From: Gammaproteobacteria bacterium
Lineage (GTDB): Bacteria; Pseudomonadota; Gammaproteobacteria; GRL18
Direction: 5' to 3'
DNA: 6,518 nt
Assembly (NCBI GenBank): GCA_013139395.1
Contig: WTAX01000505.1
Coordinates: 1 to 6,518, forward strand
This document shows positions 1-4,986 of the stretch, in pieces. The notes beneath the pieces are model-generated. The model was not told the origin of the DNA, made no database searches, and worked only from the letters and a program-made list of their open reading frames with translations. Made by a program: the position numbers and the translations under genes. Every line of letters starts with the position of its first letter. Positions within the stretch are counted from its first letter, which is position 1.

Positions 1-279
1 ACTTTCACTAAACATACATGCTTCTGCAAATGTCTGATTAGGTTCAAAGATATCAATTATCTTTTCATTACCATCAAGTGAATGTTGATAATAGGTTATT
101 TGTCCCGTACGCACTAAAAAAAAGTAATTGGCCTCATAAGCACATTCAAAAAGGATCTCATTCTTTTTTAAAGAAATTAATCCTGAATTTTGTGAAATCA
201 ACTGGAAACTCTCATCAGATAAACAATTGAATAGCTGATGTGCCCGTATTTCACTATAAAACAAAGAATTTAGTGCCAA
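1..279 (-). CDS. Crp/Fnr-family transcriptional regulator, N-terminal part (runs off window)
   Basis: The reading frame is open from the window edge to a TTG codon at 279-277, giving 93 residues. The TTG is chosen because an in-frame TAG lies seven codons upstream, no ATG is available, and a GAGG Shine-Dalgarno sequence sits 8 nt before it. The visible part is the cyclic-nucleotide-binding-like sensor domain of the Crp/Fnr superfamily: an N-terminal helix with RAHQLFNCLSDE (residues 12-23), the beta-roll phrase FLVRTGQITYY (54-64) followed by DGNEKIIDIF (69-78), then FAEACMF (84-90). The last phrase resembles the FAEAxMF of DNR-type regulators. The DNA-binding helix-turn-helix lies outside the window, so ligand and targets cannot be judged. 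The two cysteines at 20 and 46 do not form the N-terminal cysteine cluster of oxygen-sensing FNR, which fits a DNR or Crp-like sensor better. A perfect FNR-type palindrome lies about 120 bp upstream, so self-regulation or control by a paralogue is plausible. Confidence 0.82.
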   Translation of the reverse strand, partial: MALNSLFYSEIRAHQLFNCLSDESFQLISQNSGLISLKKNEILFECAYEANYFFLVRTGQITYYQHSLDGNEKIIDIFEPNQTFAEACMFSES

Positions 280-395
280 AATTAAAACCTCATACTATTT
301 TTCTATGTATATCAAAGAAATCATTTAATGAATAGGAACATAGTAGCTTAAAAACAAATACAATCAACACAAATATGCATTAGAATATTATAATA

Positions 396-409
396 TTGAT
401 ATTAATCAA
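396..409. promoter_or_regulatory. Perfect FNR/ANR/DNR-type binding site
   Basis: TTGAT-ATTA-ATCAA matches the consensus TTGATNNNNATCAA at all ten defined positions. It lies in the gene-free stretch upstream of the minus-strand Crp/Fnr gene, centred at 402.5, about 124 nt before that gene's TTG. On the minus strand a TATAAT hexamer (392-387) follows the box by only 3 nt. A regulator bound here would cover such a promoter, which would mean repression rather than class II activation. A weaker minus-strand hexamer near 377-370 lies closer to, but not exactly at, the spacing expected for activation. The direction of control is therefore unresolved. Confidence 0.65.
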
Positions 410-557
410 GAATAGCTTAGTTAGAATGAGTTATCTCTTTCAGAAATCATTGCATCCATTCAACGTATTAATTTAAAAATCTGTAACTACTTATTTTTTC
501 TGATTCTGATGGTTTTTACATTGTTTATACTAAAGGGTAGACCAGGTACAGCGCATT

Positions 558-598
558 ATCAACGTTAGAAAGACAAATAATTGTGAACTAACGTTGAT
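558..598. repeat. Inverted repeat, 11-bp perfect arms
   Basis: The arm ATCAACGTTAG (558-568) is exactly complementary to CTAACGTTGAT (588-598), with a 19-nt spacer. The spacer holds a smaller inverted pair, ACAA (573-576) and TTGT (581-584). No T-run follows on either strand, so it is not an intrinsic terminator. Each arm contains the palindrome AACGTT. It could be a two-site operator, an RNA hairpin, or the remains of a mobile element; nothing in the sequence decides between these. Confidence 0.45.
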
Positions 599-706
599 CA
601 TTAAGAAATTGGCACTGAATAGAGAAAAATTATTAGGATTGATTCCGATAAAGCTTTTAGAATAAGCCTGGATAGATTTTAGCGAAGGATTGATTATTCT
701 CCTGCA

Positions 707-1261
707 TTAAAATGCAGGCTTATACAGATCATTTATTGCCTTATTTAAATGCTCGATCGCATTAGGCGCATTAATTTCAAGAACCTGAGTCTCAATCCAT
801 TTGTTAAAGTGTTCCCCCATTACAGCCTGAACTTTGCTACCAAGATAACGTTTCATAACAAAGCTGGGCTCCCCATCTTCATAGGGCATATCAGCATAAT
901 CAGACATACGTTCATTCACCAGGTTAATAAAATTTTCCTTATAATCTTTTACTCCGTCAATTTCTTCCATACTGGCCTGATGGGTTCTGGCCAGATGTTT
1001 GACCATAGTGACTACAAATTCTTCTCTCTCTTCGGGCGACATACGTTCATAGGTAATACGATCAGCCAGGTGGGCTAGAAAAATCACGAACTCAACGATG
1101 ACATCCATACGCTGGCTCAGACTATCCGTTTGATATTGCTCATTTTCAAGATCCAGTAAGGCATCCTGTGCAATACGCCAGGCAATAAACGCTGCGGCAC
1201 TGGCATTGTCAGCAACCGTACGCTGCTTGCCATTTTTACCCCATTTTGATTTCATTCTCAT
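707..1261 (-). CDS. Hypothetical protein, 184 aa, helix-rich, second gene of a two-gene operon
   Basis: I do not recognise this protein. It is a soluble 184-residue product with no signal peptide, membrane segment or cysteine. It opens with a basic stretch (RMKSKWGKNGKQRT, residues 2-15), then alanine-rich helical sequence (ASAAAFIAWRIAQDALLDLE, 20-39) and a long amphipathic middle (about 50-100) that predicts as mostly helical. An acidic, aromatic segment (YADMPYEDGEPSF) lies near residues 121-133. Two ATGs are possible, at 1261 and 1255; GGAA lies 9 nt before the first, which is preferred. It begins 27 nt after the stop of the 111-aa gene on the same strand, so the two are probably cotranscribed and may act together. 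Its TAA lies inside a small stem-loop (701-718) that has no T-run after it. The frame is long and uninterrupted with ordinary codon use, which supports a real gene; the function is unknown. Confidence 0.75.
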   Translation of the reverse strand: MRMKSKWGKNGKQRTVADNASAAAFIAWRIAQDALLDLENEQYQTDSLSQRMDVIVEFVIFLAHLADRITYERMSPEEREEFVVTMVKHLARTHQASMEEIDGVKDYKENFINLVNERMSDYADMPYEDGEPSFVMKRYLGSKVQAVMGEHFNKWIETQVLEINAPNAIEHLNKAINDLYKPAF

Positions 1262-1288
1262 AATAATTAGTTCCGATATTAATAATTG

Positions 1289-1624
1289 CTATTGAGGAGC
1301 TAGTTCGATTTGAGTTTCAAAAATTTCACCGGTATTATCAATATGAATAGTCATAATATTGGGTACACGAGATAATATATAGCCCGCCATCATGGTTTTC
1401 ATCTGTTCATTTTCATCTTCAATGGCGGTTAATAATTTATCACCAACAATCTGACAACGCTGAGTAATATCCGGGTTTGCAACAAATTCCTTACTCAAGG
1501 TCCAGCCTTTATTCATATCTTCATCCATCTTATTAAATAATGGTGAACCCGATAAAACCATATCTTCTTCAACATTAACACTAGACATCTGACCATCAAT
1601 AACGACATTTAAAACTCTTATCAT
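1289..1624 (-). CDS. Hypothetical protein, 111 aa, first gene of a two-gene operon
   Basis: I do not recognise this protein. It is acidic and soluble, with one cysteine (C57) and no signal peptide or membrane segment. The layout suggests a small alpha/beta fold: a beta-like start (MIRVLNVVIDGQMSSVNV, residues 1-18), a helical acidic centre around KMDEDMNKGWTLSKEF (32-47), a helix carrying QRCQIVGDKLLTAIEDENEQ (55-74), a hydrophobic helix MAGYILSRVP (79-88), and two final strands (IMTIHID and IFETQIEL). The ATG at 1624 is supported by GAGG 5 nt upstream. It is followed by the 184-aa gene after 27 nt and is divergent from the PKHD hydroxylase gene across a 184-bp shared promoter region. A TATAAA hexamer (minus strand, 1669-1664) lies inside an inverted repeat upstream, so the operon may be under repressor control. 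No function is claimed. Confidence 0.75.
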   Translation of the reverse strand: MIRVLNVVIDGQMSSVNVEEDMVLSGSPLFNKMDEDMNKGWTLSKEFVANPDITQRCQIVGDKLLTAIEDENEQMKTMMAGYILSRVPNIMTIHIDNTGEIFETQIELAPQ

Positions 1625-1659
1625 ACCTGCCTCATCTCAAAAAAAATAAATAGGATCAC

Positions 1660-1707
1660 AACATTTATAAATTTCATCTCATAACGCAAGTTCAGCTTAT
1701 AAATGTT
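1660..1707. promoter_or_regulatory. Inverted repeat in the divergent promoter region, possible operator
   Basis: AACATTTATAA (1660-1670) is exactly complementary to TTATAAATGTT (1697-1707), spaced by 26 nt. The left arm contains, on the minus strand, a TATAAA that could serve as the -10 element of the two-gene hypothetical operon. The right arm lies about 100 nt before the hydroxylase start. Paired half-sites between divergent genes are typical of a shared operator, but the sequence matches no operator consensus that I can name, including Fur, whose box is often found near piuC-type genes. Confidence 0.35.
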
Positions 1708-1808
1708 TGATTGAATATGAATAAATAATATGGGGGTAGTTGAATAAAGATCAATATCCCTGATAAACTGGAAAACATATTCATTAGTTTAATAGGGAGT
1801 ACTGTGTT

Positions 1809-2486
1809 GTGTTAATCGAAATTCCTGATGTGATAAATCCCCAGCAATTAAAATCCATACAAGCTGTGTTAAAACAGGCAAACTTTGTCGATGGAAAGAT
1901 ATCTGCTGGAGATGTAGCTCAAAACGTGAAAAATAATGAAGAATTAATTCAGGATAATTCCCAGCAAATGCAGTCATTAAATAATATTCTGATGGGCAGT
2001 CTGATCAATAACGAAACCTATAAAGCAGCTGTAATGATGAAAAAAATCGGTGCTCCCTTTTTAGCGCGTTATCGTAAGGGTATGGGCTATGGCGGTCATA
2101 TTGACAATCCAATAATGGGACAAATGCCCAATATGTATCGTACTGATGTCTCTACCACTATTTTTCTTAATGATCCTGATGAATATGAAGGTGGTGATCT
2201 CGTTATTGTTACCAAGTATGGTGAACACAGAGCGAGACTAAAGGCCGGTAGTGCCATTGTTTACCCTTCAACCAGTTGGCACTATGTGGATGAAGTAACA
2301 TCAGGAGAACGTCTTGTATGCGTCACCTGGGCACAAAGCATGATACAGGATGCCAATAAACGTGAAGTTCTTTATGAGCTGTGGCAGGCAAGAGAAAAAA
2401 TGCTCCGGGAGAACCCAAAGGCTGAAGAGACACAGAGAGTTGATATCACGTATATCAAGCTGGTACAAATGTGGGCTGATACTTAG
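1809..2486 (+). CDS. Fe(II)/2-oxoglutarate-dependent PKHD-type hydroxylase (YbiX/PiuC family)
   Basis: This 225-residue protein has the usual length and order of the bacterial PKHD-type hydroxylases, cytoplasmic non-haem iron dioxygenases related to prolyl 4-hydroxylase. The iron ligands are visible: H97 and D99 in GGHIDNP, and the distal H158 in STSWHYVDEV. R168 in GERLVCVTW is the expected 2-oxoglutarate carboxylate anchor. The double-stranded beta-helix core runs from about RYRKGMGYG (88-96) to CVTWAQS (171-177), and a helical C-terminal tail follows, as in the family. The start is GTG at 1809, giving MLIEIPDV, which matches the family's usual opening; AGGGAG lies 9 nt upstream. PiuC relatives often sit beside TonB-dependent siderophore receptors and are iron-regulated, but no receptor is present here, and the natural substrate of the family is not well defined. 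The TAG stop spans the left junction of a MITE-like insertion, which kept the reading frame closed at the same codon. No damage is seen in the catalytic residues. Confidence 0.9.
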   Translation: MLIEIPDVINPQQLKSIQAVLKQANFVDGKISAGDVAQNVKNNEELIQDNSQQMQSLNNILMGSLINNETYKAAVMMKKIGAPFLARYRKGMGYGGHIDNPIMGQMPNMYRTDVSTTIFLNDPDEYEGGDLVIVTKYGEHRARLKAGSAIVYPSTSWHYVDEVTSGERLVCVTWAQSMIQDANKREVLYELWQAREKMLRENPKAEETQRVDITYIKLVQMWADT

Positions 2487-2644
2487 GGCCTTGAAAATAA
2501 TAAAGTTTCCAGAATTACGTAGAAATTTTATTCCAATTCAAGGCGTGATAAAGGGCGCATAGTCAATCTACGCAACCTTTATCACAACACAGAAGCTGGA
2601 TAAAAGAGCAAGTAAGACTGGAAATTTTATTATTTCCAAGGCCC
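2486..2644. mobile_element. MITE-like element, 159 bp, with 27-bp terminal inverted repeats and TTA duplication
   Basis: The left end (2486-2512) and the reverse complement of the right end (2618-2644) agree at 25 of 27 positions, both beginning GGGCCTTG. TTA flanks the element on both sides (2483-2485 and 2645-2647), consistent with a 3-bp target duplication. Inside lies a second hairpin: GTGATAAAGG (2545-2554) pairs perfectly with CCTTTATCAC (2576-2585), with GCG and CGC further in. The motif GAAATTTTATT also occurs twice in direct orientation (2522-2532 and 2621-2631). There is no transposase frame, so the element is non-autonomous and would need a helper transposase elsewhere. It interrupts the stop codon of the hydroxylase gene. 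A large structured REP-like repeat that is not mobile is the main alternative. Confidence 0.7.
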
Positions 2645-2994
2645 TTAAGTTTACATTACCCCCTTTTCAGCATCTACTTAATGATTGCAACACCACCAAA
2701 GGGGACATTCAAATAAGTGCCTTTGAAAACGATTACTGGGCATGCTGGTACGCCTGGTTGGGGACGCTCAAGTACATCCGTGTAGCGCTTAAGGATGACA
2801 TCCATGTCATCCAAAACCCCATCCAGACGTACCAGCATACCCCGTAATCTCTACAGCATTTATTCTCACTCGTGCTGTGCAAAATCAAAAGAAAAATCAA
2901 GTGCCCTTGTTGAAAGTTATAAGCTCAGACTTCATATCGTTAAATGACCAGCTAATAGTGTCATTGGGCAGTTTAAAGATAGGTGAATAGATGA
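2645..2994. other. Intergenic stretch holding repeat copy A
   Basis: Apart from the hairpin repeat at 2738-2842, this stretch has short stems only: CCCCTTTT near 2661-2668 facing AAAGGGG at 2698-2704, and ACAGCA (2853-2858) facing TGCTGT (2873-2878). Neither is followed by a T-run, so no terminator for the hydroxylase gene can be named. No open frame with a ribosome binding site was found before 2995. Confidence 0.5.
2738..2842 (+). repeat. Hairpin-rich dispersed repeat, copy A
   Basis: The outer arms 2738-2763 and 2817-2842 are complementary at 23 of 26 positions, with a shared core ATGCTGGTACG. Between them lie two smaller hairpins: a CGCT...TACA-TCCG-TGTA-GCG structure (2765-2787) and a perfect 9+2+9 palindrome, GGATGACAT-CC-ATGTCATCC (2793-2812). 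The central motifs TACATCCGTGTA and GACATCCATGTC share a CATCC-TG core. A related copy in the opposite orientation lies at 4871-4986, with the same GGGGACGCT...CAAGTAC block. No coding potential is seen. It is probably a repeated element present at several places in this genome. Confidence 0.6.
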
Positions 2995-3147
2995 ATGAAA
3001 TATCATTTTCAAGTTAAAGGAAAAATAACTGAACACGCGACTAGTTGTTGTGATAGTTTTTTTACTAATGAGGATGTTTCGAAAATCACCTGGTACTCAC
3101 TTTTTTTCACGGTGTCTGGTCTATTAGGTAATTATTTAATAATATAA
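2995..3147 (+). CDS. Possible small protein, 50 aa, with a C-terminal hydrophobic segment
   Basis: I do not recognise this product. The ATG at 2995 follows an AGGTG ribosome binding site by 9 nt and opens a 50-codon frame ending in TAA at 3145-3147. The first half is polar and basic, with KYHFQVKGKITEH (residues 2-14) and adjacent cysteines C18-C19. The last 20 residues (ITWYSLFFTVSGLLGNYLII) could form one membrane span. It faces the lipoprotein gene at 3199 tail to tail. The repeats around it do not overlap the frame. Short length and AT-rich sequence mean that a chance frame cannot be excluded. A different ATG at 2991 is out of frame and closes after eight codons. Confidence 0.35.
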   Translation: MKYHFQVKGKITEHATSCCDSFFTNEDVSKITWYSLFFTVSGLLGNYLII

Positions 3148-3198
3148 TATAAAAAGAATAACTTTTACTCTGATCCCTGAAATTTTCCATATCGGTCT

Positions 3199-3882
3199 TT
3201 AATAAATAGGATGAAGGCGCCAGATAATTTTCACGGGCTCATCTTTACTAGTTTTGCTAAGAATTATTAAATCAGCATGTTTACCAAATGCATTACGAGA
3301 AAACCATTCACTTTTAATCAGTAAATCTTCCTTTTTATCACTGTTAAAATCACCTCTGGCTAGTAATGTGATATAGATTTCATCTTCAGGTGTTAACAGT
3401 TTTGCGGTATGTGAGTTTTTCAGTGAGATCTTAATATCTTTATTATATGAGTGCAGAGTTTTATTCTGGCGTTGTAACTTATCTGTTTTGTTTAGAAGTG
3501 GTGTTATTTCTGCTGGTAACTGTGCCAGGAATTCAGGCTTAAATTCAGATTTAAAATATGTGATTTTTGATGTTTTGGCTTGACTGTATCTATCAAATGC
3601 CTCGCAGGATAAAAGCAGTAGGTTAAATCTAAAAAATTCAAATTCAGGTATCTGAGATAAATTTATTTCATTAGCCTGTTTGCAGCTATAAATTGAAATG
3701 GTCTTACCGTTAATTGTTTGATATTGGTAGCCAGTGAGTGATGCATCAGTGATAGTTGGTTCTTTTGAAAAATCAAAACCAGTAAACTCTACCTGTTTGA
3801 TAACAGGCATGATCTTTTCATCTGCCATAGAGCAGGAAATTAGAAATATATAGATATTTAAAAAAAATAGTATTTTTTTCAT
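3199..3882 (-). CDS. Predicted lipoprotein/periplasmic protein with an FG-GAP-like calcium-binding motif; candidate immunity protein
   Basis: The 227-residue product starts with a secretion signal: basic MKK, a hydrophobic core (ILFFLNIYIFL, 4-14) and a lipobox LISC with C17 as the acylation site. Cleavage by signal peptidase I after SMA (18-20) is an alternative. The mature part has two cysteines (C67, C93) that could form a disulfide. Near the C-terminus is GDFNSDKKEDLL (177-188), with D178, N180, D182 and D186 spaced like the calcium loop of FG-GAP/VCBS-type repeats, followed by a hydrophobic strand-rich tail. No named family is recognised. It starts 10 nt after the stop of the GH24 lysozyme gene with a poor ribosome binding site, so translational coupling is likely. 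A cytoplasm-type peptidoglycan hydrolase followed by a periplasmic partner is the standard order for a secreted muramidase and its immunity protein, and this is the inferred role. A general cell-wall lipoprotein is the alternative. Confidence 0.75.
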   Translation of the reverse strand: MKKILFFLNIYIFLISCSMADEKIMPVIKQVEFTGFDFSKEPTITDASLTGYQYQTINGKTISIYSCKQANEINLSQIPEFEFFRFNLLLLSCEAFDRYSQAKTSKITYFKSEFKPEFLAQLPAEITPLLNKTDKLQRQNKTLHSYNKDIKISLKNSHTAKLLTPEDEIYITLLARGDFNSDKKEDLLIKSEWFSRNAFGKHADLIILSKTSKDEPVKIIWRLHPIY

Positions 3883-3892
3883 GATGTTTTAC

Positions 3893-4501
3893 TTAAGGTT
3901 TTACTGGTACGGTATTAAACAGTTGTTTAACATACTGATTTCGTGTTGGACTTACGTCTGATCGGCTAGATTCAGTCGAGGCCTTTTTCCAGTCACTTAC
4001 TTTAAGTGCCTTATTGAAGTTAGGGAAACCATTCATAATTTTAGTGGCACCAAGATTAAATATCATATCAAATAAAGCGAGTTGCACATTTTTATGAAAC
4101 TTATCAAAATCATCTGAGTATCCATTCGCTTTTTTAAAAATATTACTTAGTTCTTTATAAAAATTATCGATATGCCTGTCTAACAACTGATTTATATCAG
4201 CATCTTTCATTACTAGTGTTGTATGTGGTTTAAATGTAGCTGCACCATATCTTTGGCCCCAGGGTAGTTTAGCAATCTTATCGTATTCTGATTGTTTCTC
4301 TTGTAAAGAAGCTAATTGAAATGGCAGATTATTTTTAGTTTTATAAAGTGGCACGCTGGCAATAGCGATTTTATTGCTTACTAAATGACCAACACCTACA
4401 GTGATTTTACCTTTAGTGTCTAAGTAAAGATGATTGAATTTACCTTCATATTGATAAAGTTTATTGCGTAATTCAGTTTTTAAATTTATAGATAAAGACA
4501 T
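3893..4501 (-). CDS. GH24 (T4-type) lysozyme-like muramidase, no signal peptide
   Basis: This 202-residue enzyme is expected to cut the beta-1,4 bond between N-acetylmuramic acid and N-acetylglucosamine in peptidoglycan. The T4-lysozyme triad is present with the right spacing: E19 in YEGKFNH, D28 in LDTKGK, and T34 in ITVGVGHL, equivalent to E11, D20 and T26. The C-terminal lobe is also recognisable: LFDMIFNLGATKIMNGFPNF (143-162) and SPTRNQYVKQLF (184-195). An insertion of roughly 35 residues (about 50-95) sits between the lobes, so the protein is longer than T4 lysozyme (164). ATG at 4501 is chosen because AGGGA lies 5 nt upstream; a TTG at 4552 would add 17 residues without a ribosome binding site. 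There is no signal peptide and no holin or other phage gene beside it. Together with the downstream lipoprotein gene, this favours an effector of a secretion system such as type VI over a phage endolysin; the delivery route is inferred. Confidence 0.88.
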   Translation of the reverse strand: MSLSINLKTELRNKLYQYEGKFNHLYLDTKGKITVGVGHLVSNKIAIASVPLYKTKNNLPFQLASLQEKQSEYDKIAKLPWGQRYGAATFKPHTTLVMKDADINQLLDRHIDNFYKELSNIFKKANGYSDDFDKFHKNVQLALFDMIFNLGATKIMNGFPNFNKALKVSDWKKASTESSRSDVSPTRNQYVKQLFNTVPVKP

Positions 4502-4517
4502 TTTCTTCCCTGAAAAG

Positions 4518-4547
4518 TTTATATCACCGCATAGTAAAAGATTACAA
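4518..4547 (-). promoter_or_regulatory. Possible sigma-70 promoter of the lysozyme operon
   Basis: On the minus strand TTGTAA (4547-4542) and TATAAA (4523-4518) are separated by 18 nt. Transcription would start roughly 10-12 nt before the lysozyme ATG, leaving a short leader that still contains the AGGGA ribosome binding site. The match is moderate and the region is AT-rich, so this is tentative. Confidence 0.3.
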
Positions 4548-4627
4548 CCCAAGTTGGTATCAGATTAAACTGACATTGCAATAAATGAGTGCTAATACGT
4601 CTATTCAAGGGCTGGTACCCCTCAGTA

Positions 4628-4641
4628 TTGATTGTAATCAA
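4628..4641. promoter_or_regulatory. Second perfect FNR/ANR/DNR-type binding site
   Basis: TTGAT-TGTA-ATCAA matches the FNR consensus at all ten defined positions and sits in a longer perfect palindrome (10+2+10 bp, 4624-4645). Its centre is 133 nt upstream of the lysozyme ATG. Class II activation would place a start near 4593 on the minus strand, where only a weak -10 (GAATAG, 4606-4601) is visible. No gene lies close on the plus strand. Control of the lysozyme operon is plausible but unproven. Confidence 0.55.
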
Positions 4642-4683
4642 TACTATCCAGTCATACCGAACTAATTTAAGACTGTTATTCTT

Positions 4684-4809
4684 TCATTCTGAGCGAATCC
4701 GAAGAATCTTGAGTTCCTGGATAGTTAAACCTAAATAAATCACTTGATCGCTCGCAGTAGGTTCAAGTGATTTATTTAGGTTTAATCCTTCGACTTCGTT
4801 CAGGATAAC
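4684..4809. repeat. REP/MITE-like element with a perfect 23-bp hairpin
   Basis: The inner arms 4725-4747 and 4763-4785 are perfectly complementary over 23 bp, with a 15-nt loop. Outside them lies an imperfect inverted pair: 4685-4707 on the left and the complement of 4787-4809 on the right agree at 17 of 23 positions around CTGAGCGAA/CTGAACGAA and CGAAG. The CTGAGCGAA-GTCGAAGGAT type of end recurs as a palindromic intergenic repeat in many bacterial genomes. There is no coding frame and no T-run after the hairpin. It is most likely a non-autonomous REP/MITE-type element; an obvious target duplication was not found. Confidence 0.6.
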
Positions 4810-4870
4810 ATGTTGGTTATCAGGGGCGGATTAGTATATTAAATTAGATGTTTGCCGATATTATTGCCAC

Positions 4871-4986
4871 TCCGGGGCTTTTCGAGCCATTTAGTGCATG
4901 GATGCACGTAATTAGAACAAAGCAGGAGCTGTTGTCAAGGATGGTGAGGATGAGCGTTACATATACGTACTTGTAGCGTCCCCGGA
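4871..4986 (-). repeat. Hairpin-rich dispersed repeat, copy B (inverted, diverged)
   Basis: Read on the minus strand, this begins with CCGGGGACGCTACAAGTAC, close to GGGGACGCTCAAGTAC of copy A (2761-2774), and continues into a GTATATGTAACGCT hairpin arm at the position of GTGTAGCGCT in copy A. A second palindrome, GTGCAT-GG-ATGCAC (4894-4907), has the same CATCCATG core as copy A. The ends TCCGGGG (4871-4877) and CCCCGGA (4980-4986) are complementary. Upstream on the minus strand both copies also share ACTGGG. Copy B has lost most of the long outer arm and has extra sequence between the hairpins, so it is a degraded or variant member. Confidence 0.5.

Larger units (their letters stand above)
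280..706. other. Gene-free intergenic stretch
   Basis: No open frame of convincing length or with a good ribosome binding site was found on either strand; the longest ATG-started frames are under 20 codons. The stretch is AT-rich and holds the FNR-type palindrome at 396-409, an 11-bp inverted repeat at 558-568/588-598, and a one-mismatch FNR-like site at 639-652 (TTGAT-TCCG-ATAAA). A 9-bp inverted match (662-670 and 715-723) links its right edge to the end of the 184-aa gene. No rRNA, tRNA or CRISPR structure was recognised. Confidence 0.6.

Noticed and set aside
515..531. TTTACA and TATACT as a promoter in the left intergenic stretch
   Set aside because: The hexamers are only 5 nt apart, far too close for a sigma-70 promoter.
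639..652. TTGAT-TCCG-ATAAA as a third FNR box
   Set aside because: One consensus position is wrong and no promoter or gene start lies at useful distance; mentioned only as a near match.
701..718. Stem-loop CCTGCAT/ATGCAGG at the end of the 184-aa gene as an intrinsic terminator
   Set aside because: It overlaps the stop codon and is followed by no T-run on either strand.
749..1078. 109-codon plus-strand frame
   Set aside because: It is antisense to the 184-aa gene and has no supporting signal of its own.
1740..1754. TTGAATAAAGATCAA upstream of the hydroxylase as an FNR box
   Set aside because: The half-sites are one base too far apart for the FNR consensus.
1789..2562. Minus-strand frame at 1789-1977 and plus-strand frame at 2350-2562
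   Set aside because: Both overlap the well-supported hydroxylase gene in other frames; the second also runs into the MITE-like element.
2738..2842. Repeated short palindromes taken as a CRISPR array or integron attC site
   Set aside because: There are no regularly spaced identical direct repeats with unique spacers, and no attC-type R/L boxes or integrase were seen.
4502..4552. Longer lysozyme start at a TTG (4552) giving a 17-residue N-terminal extension with two cysteines
   Set aside because: No ribosome binding site precedes the TTG, whereas AGGGA sits at good spacing before the ATG at 4501, and the T4-type fold begins after that ATG.
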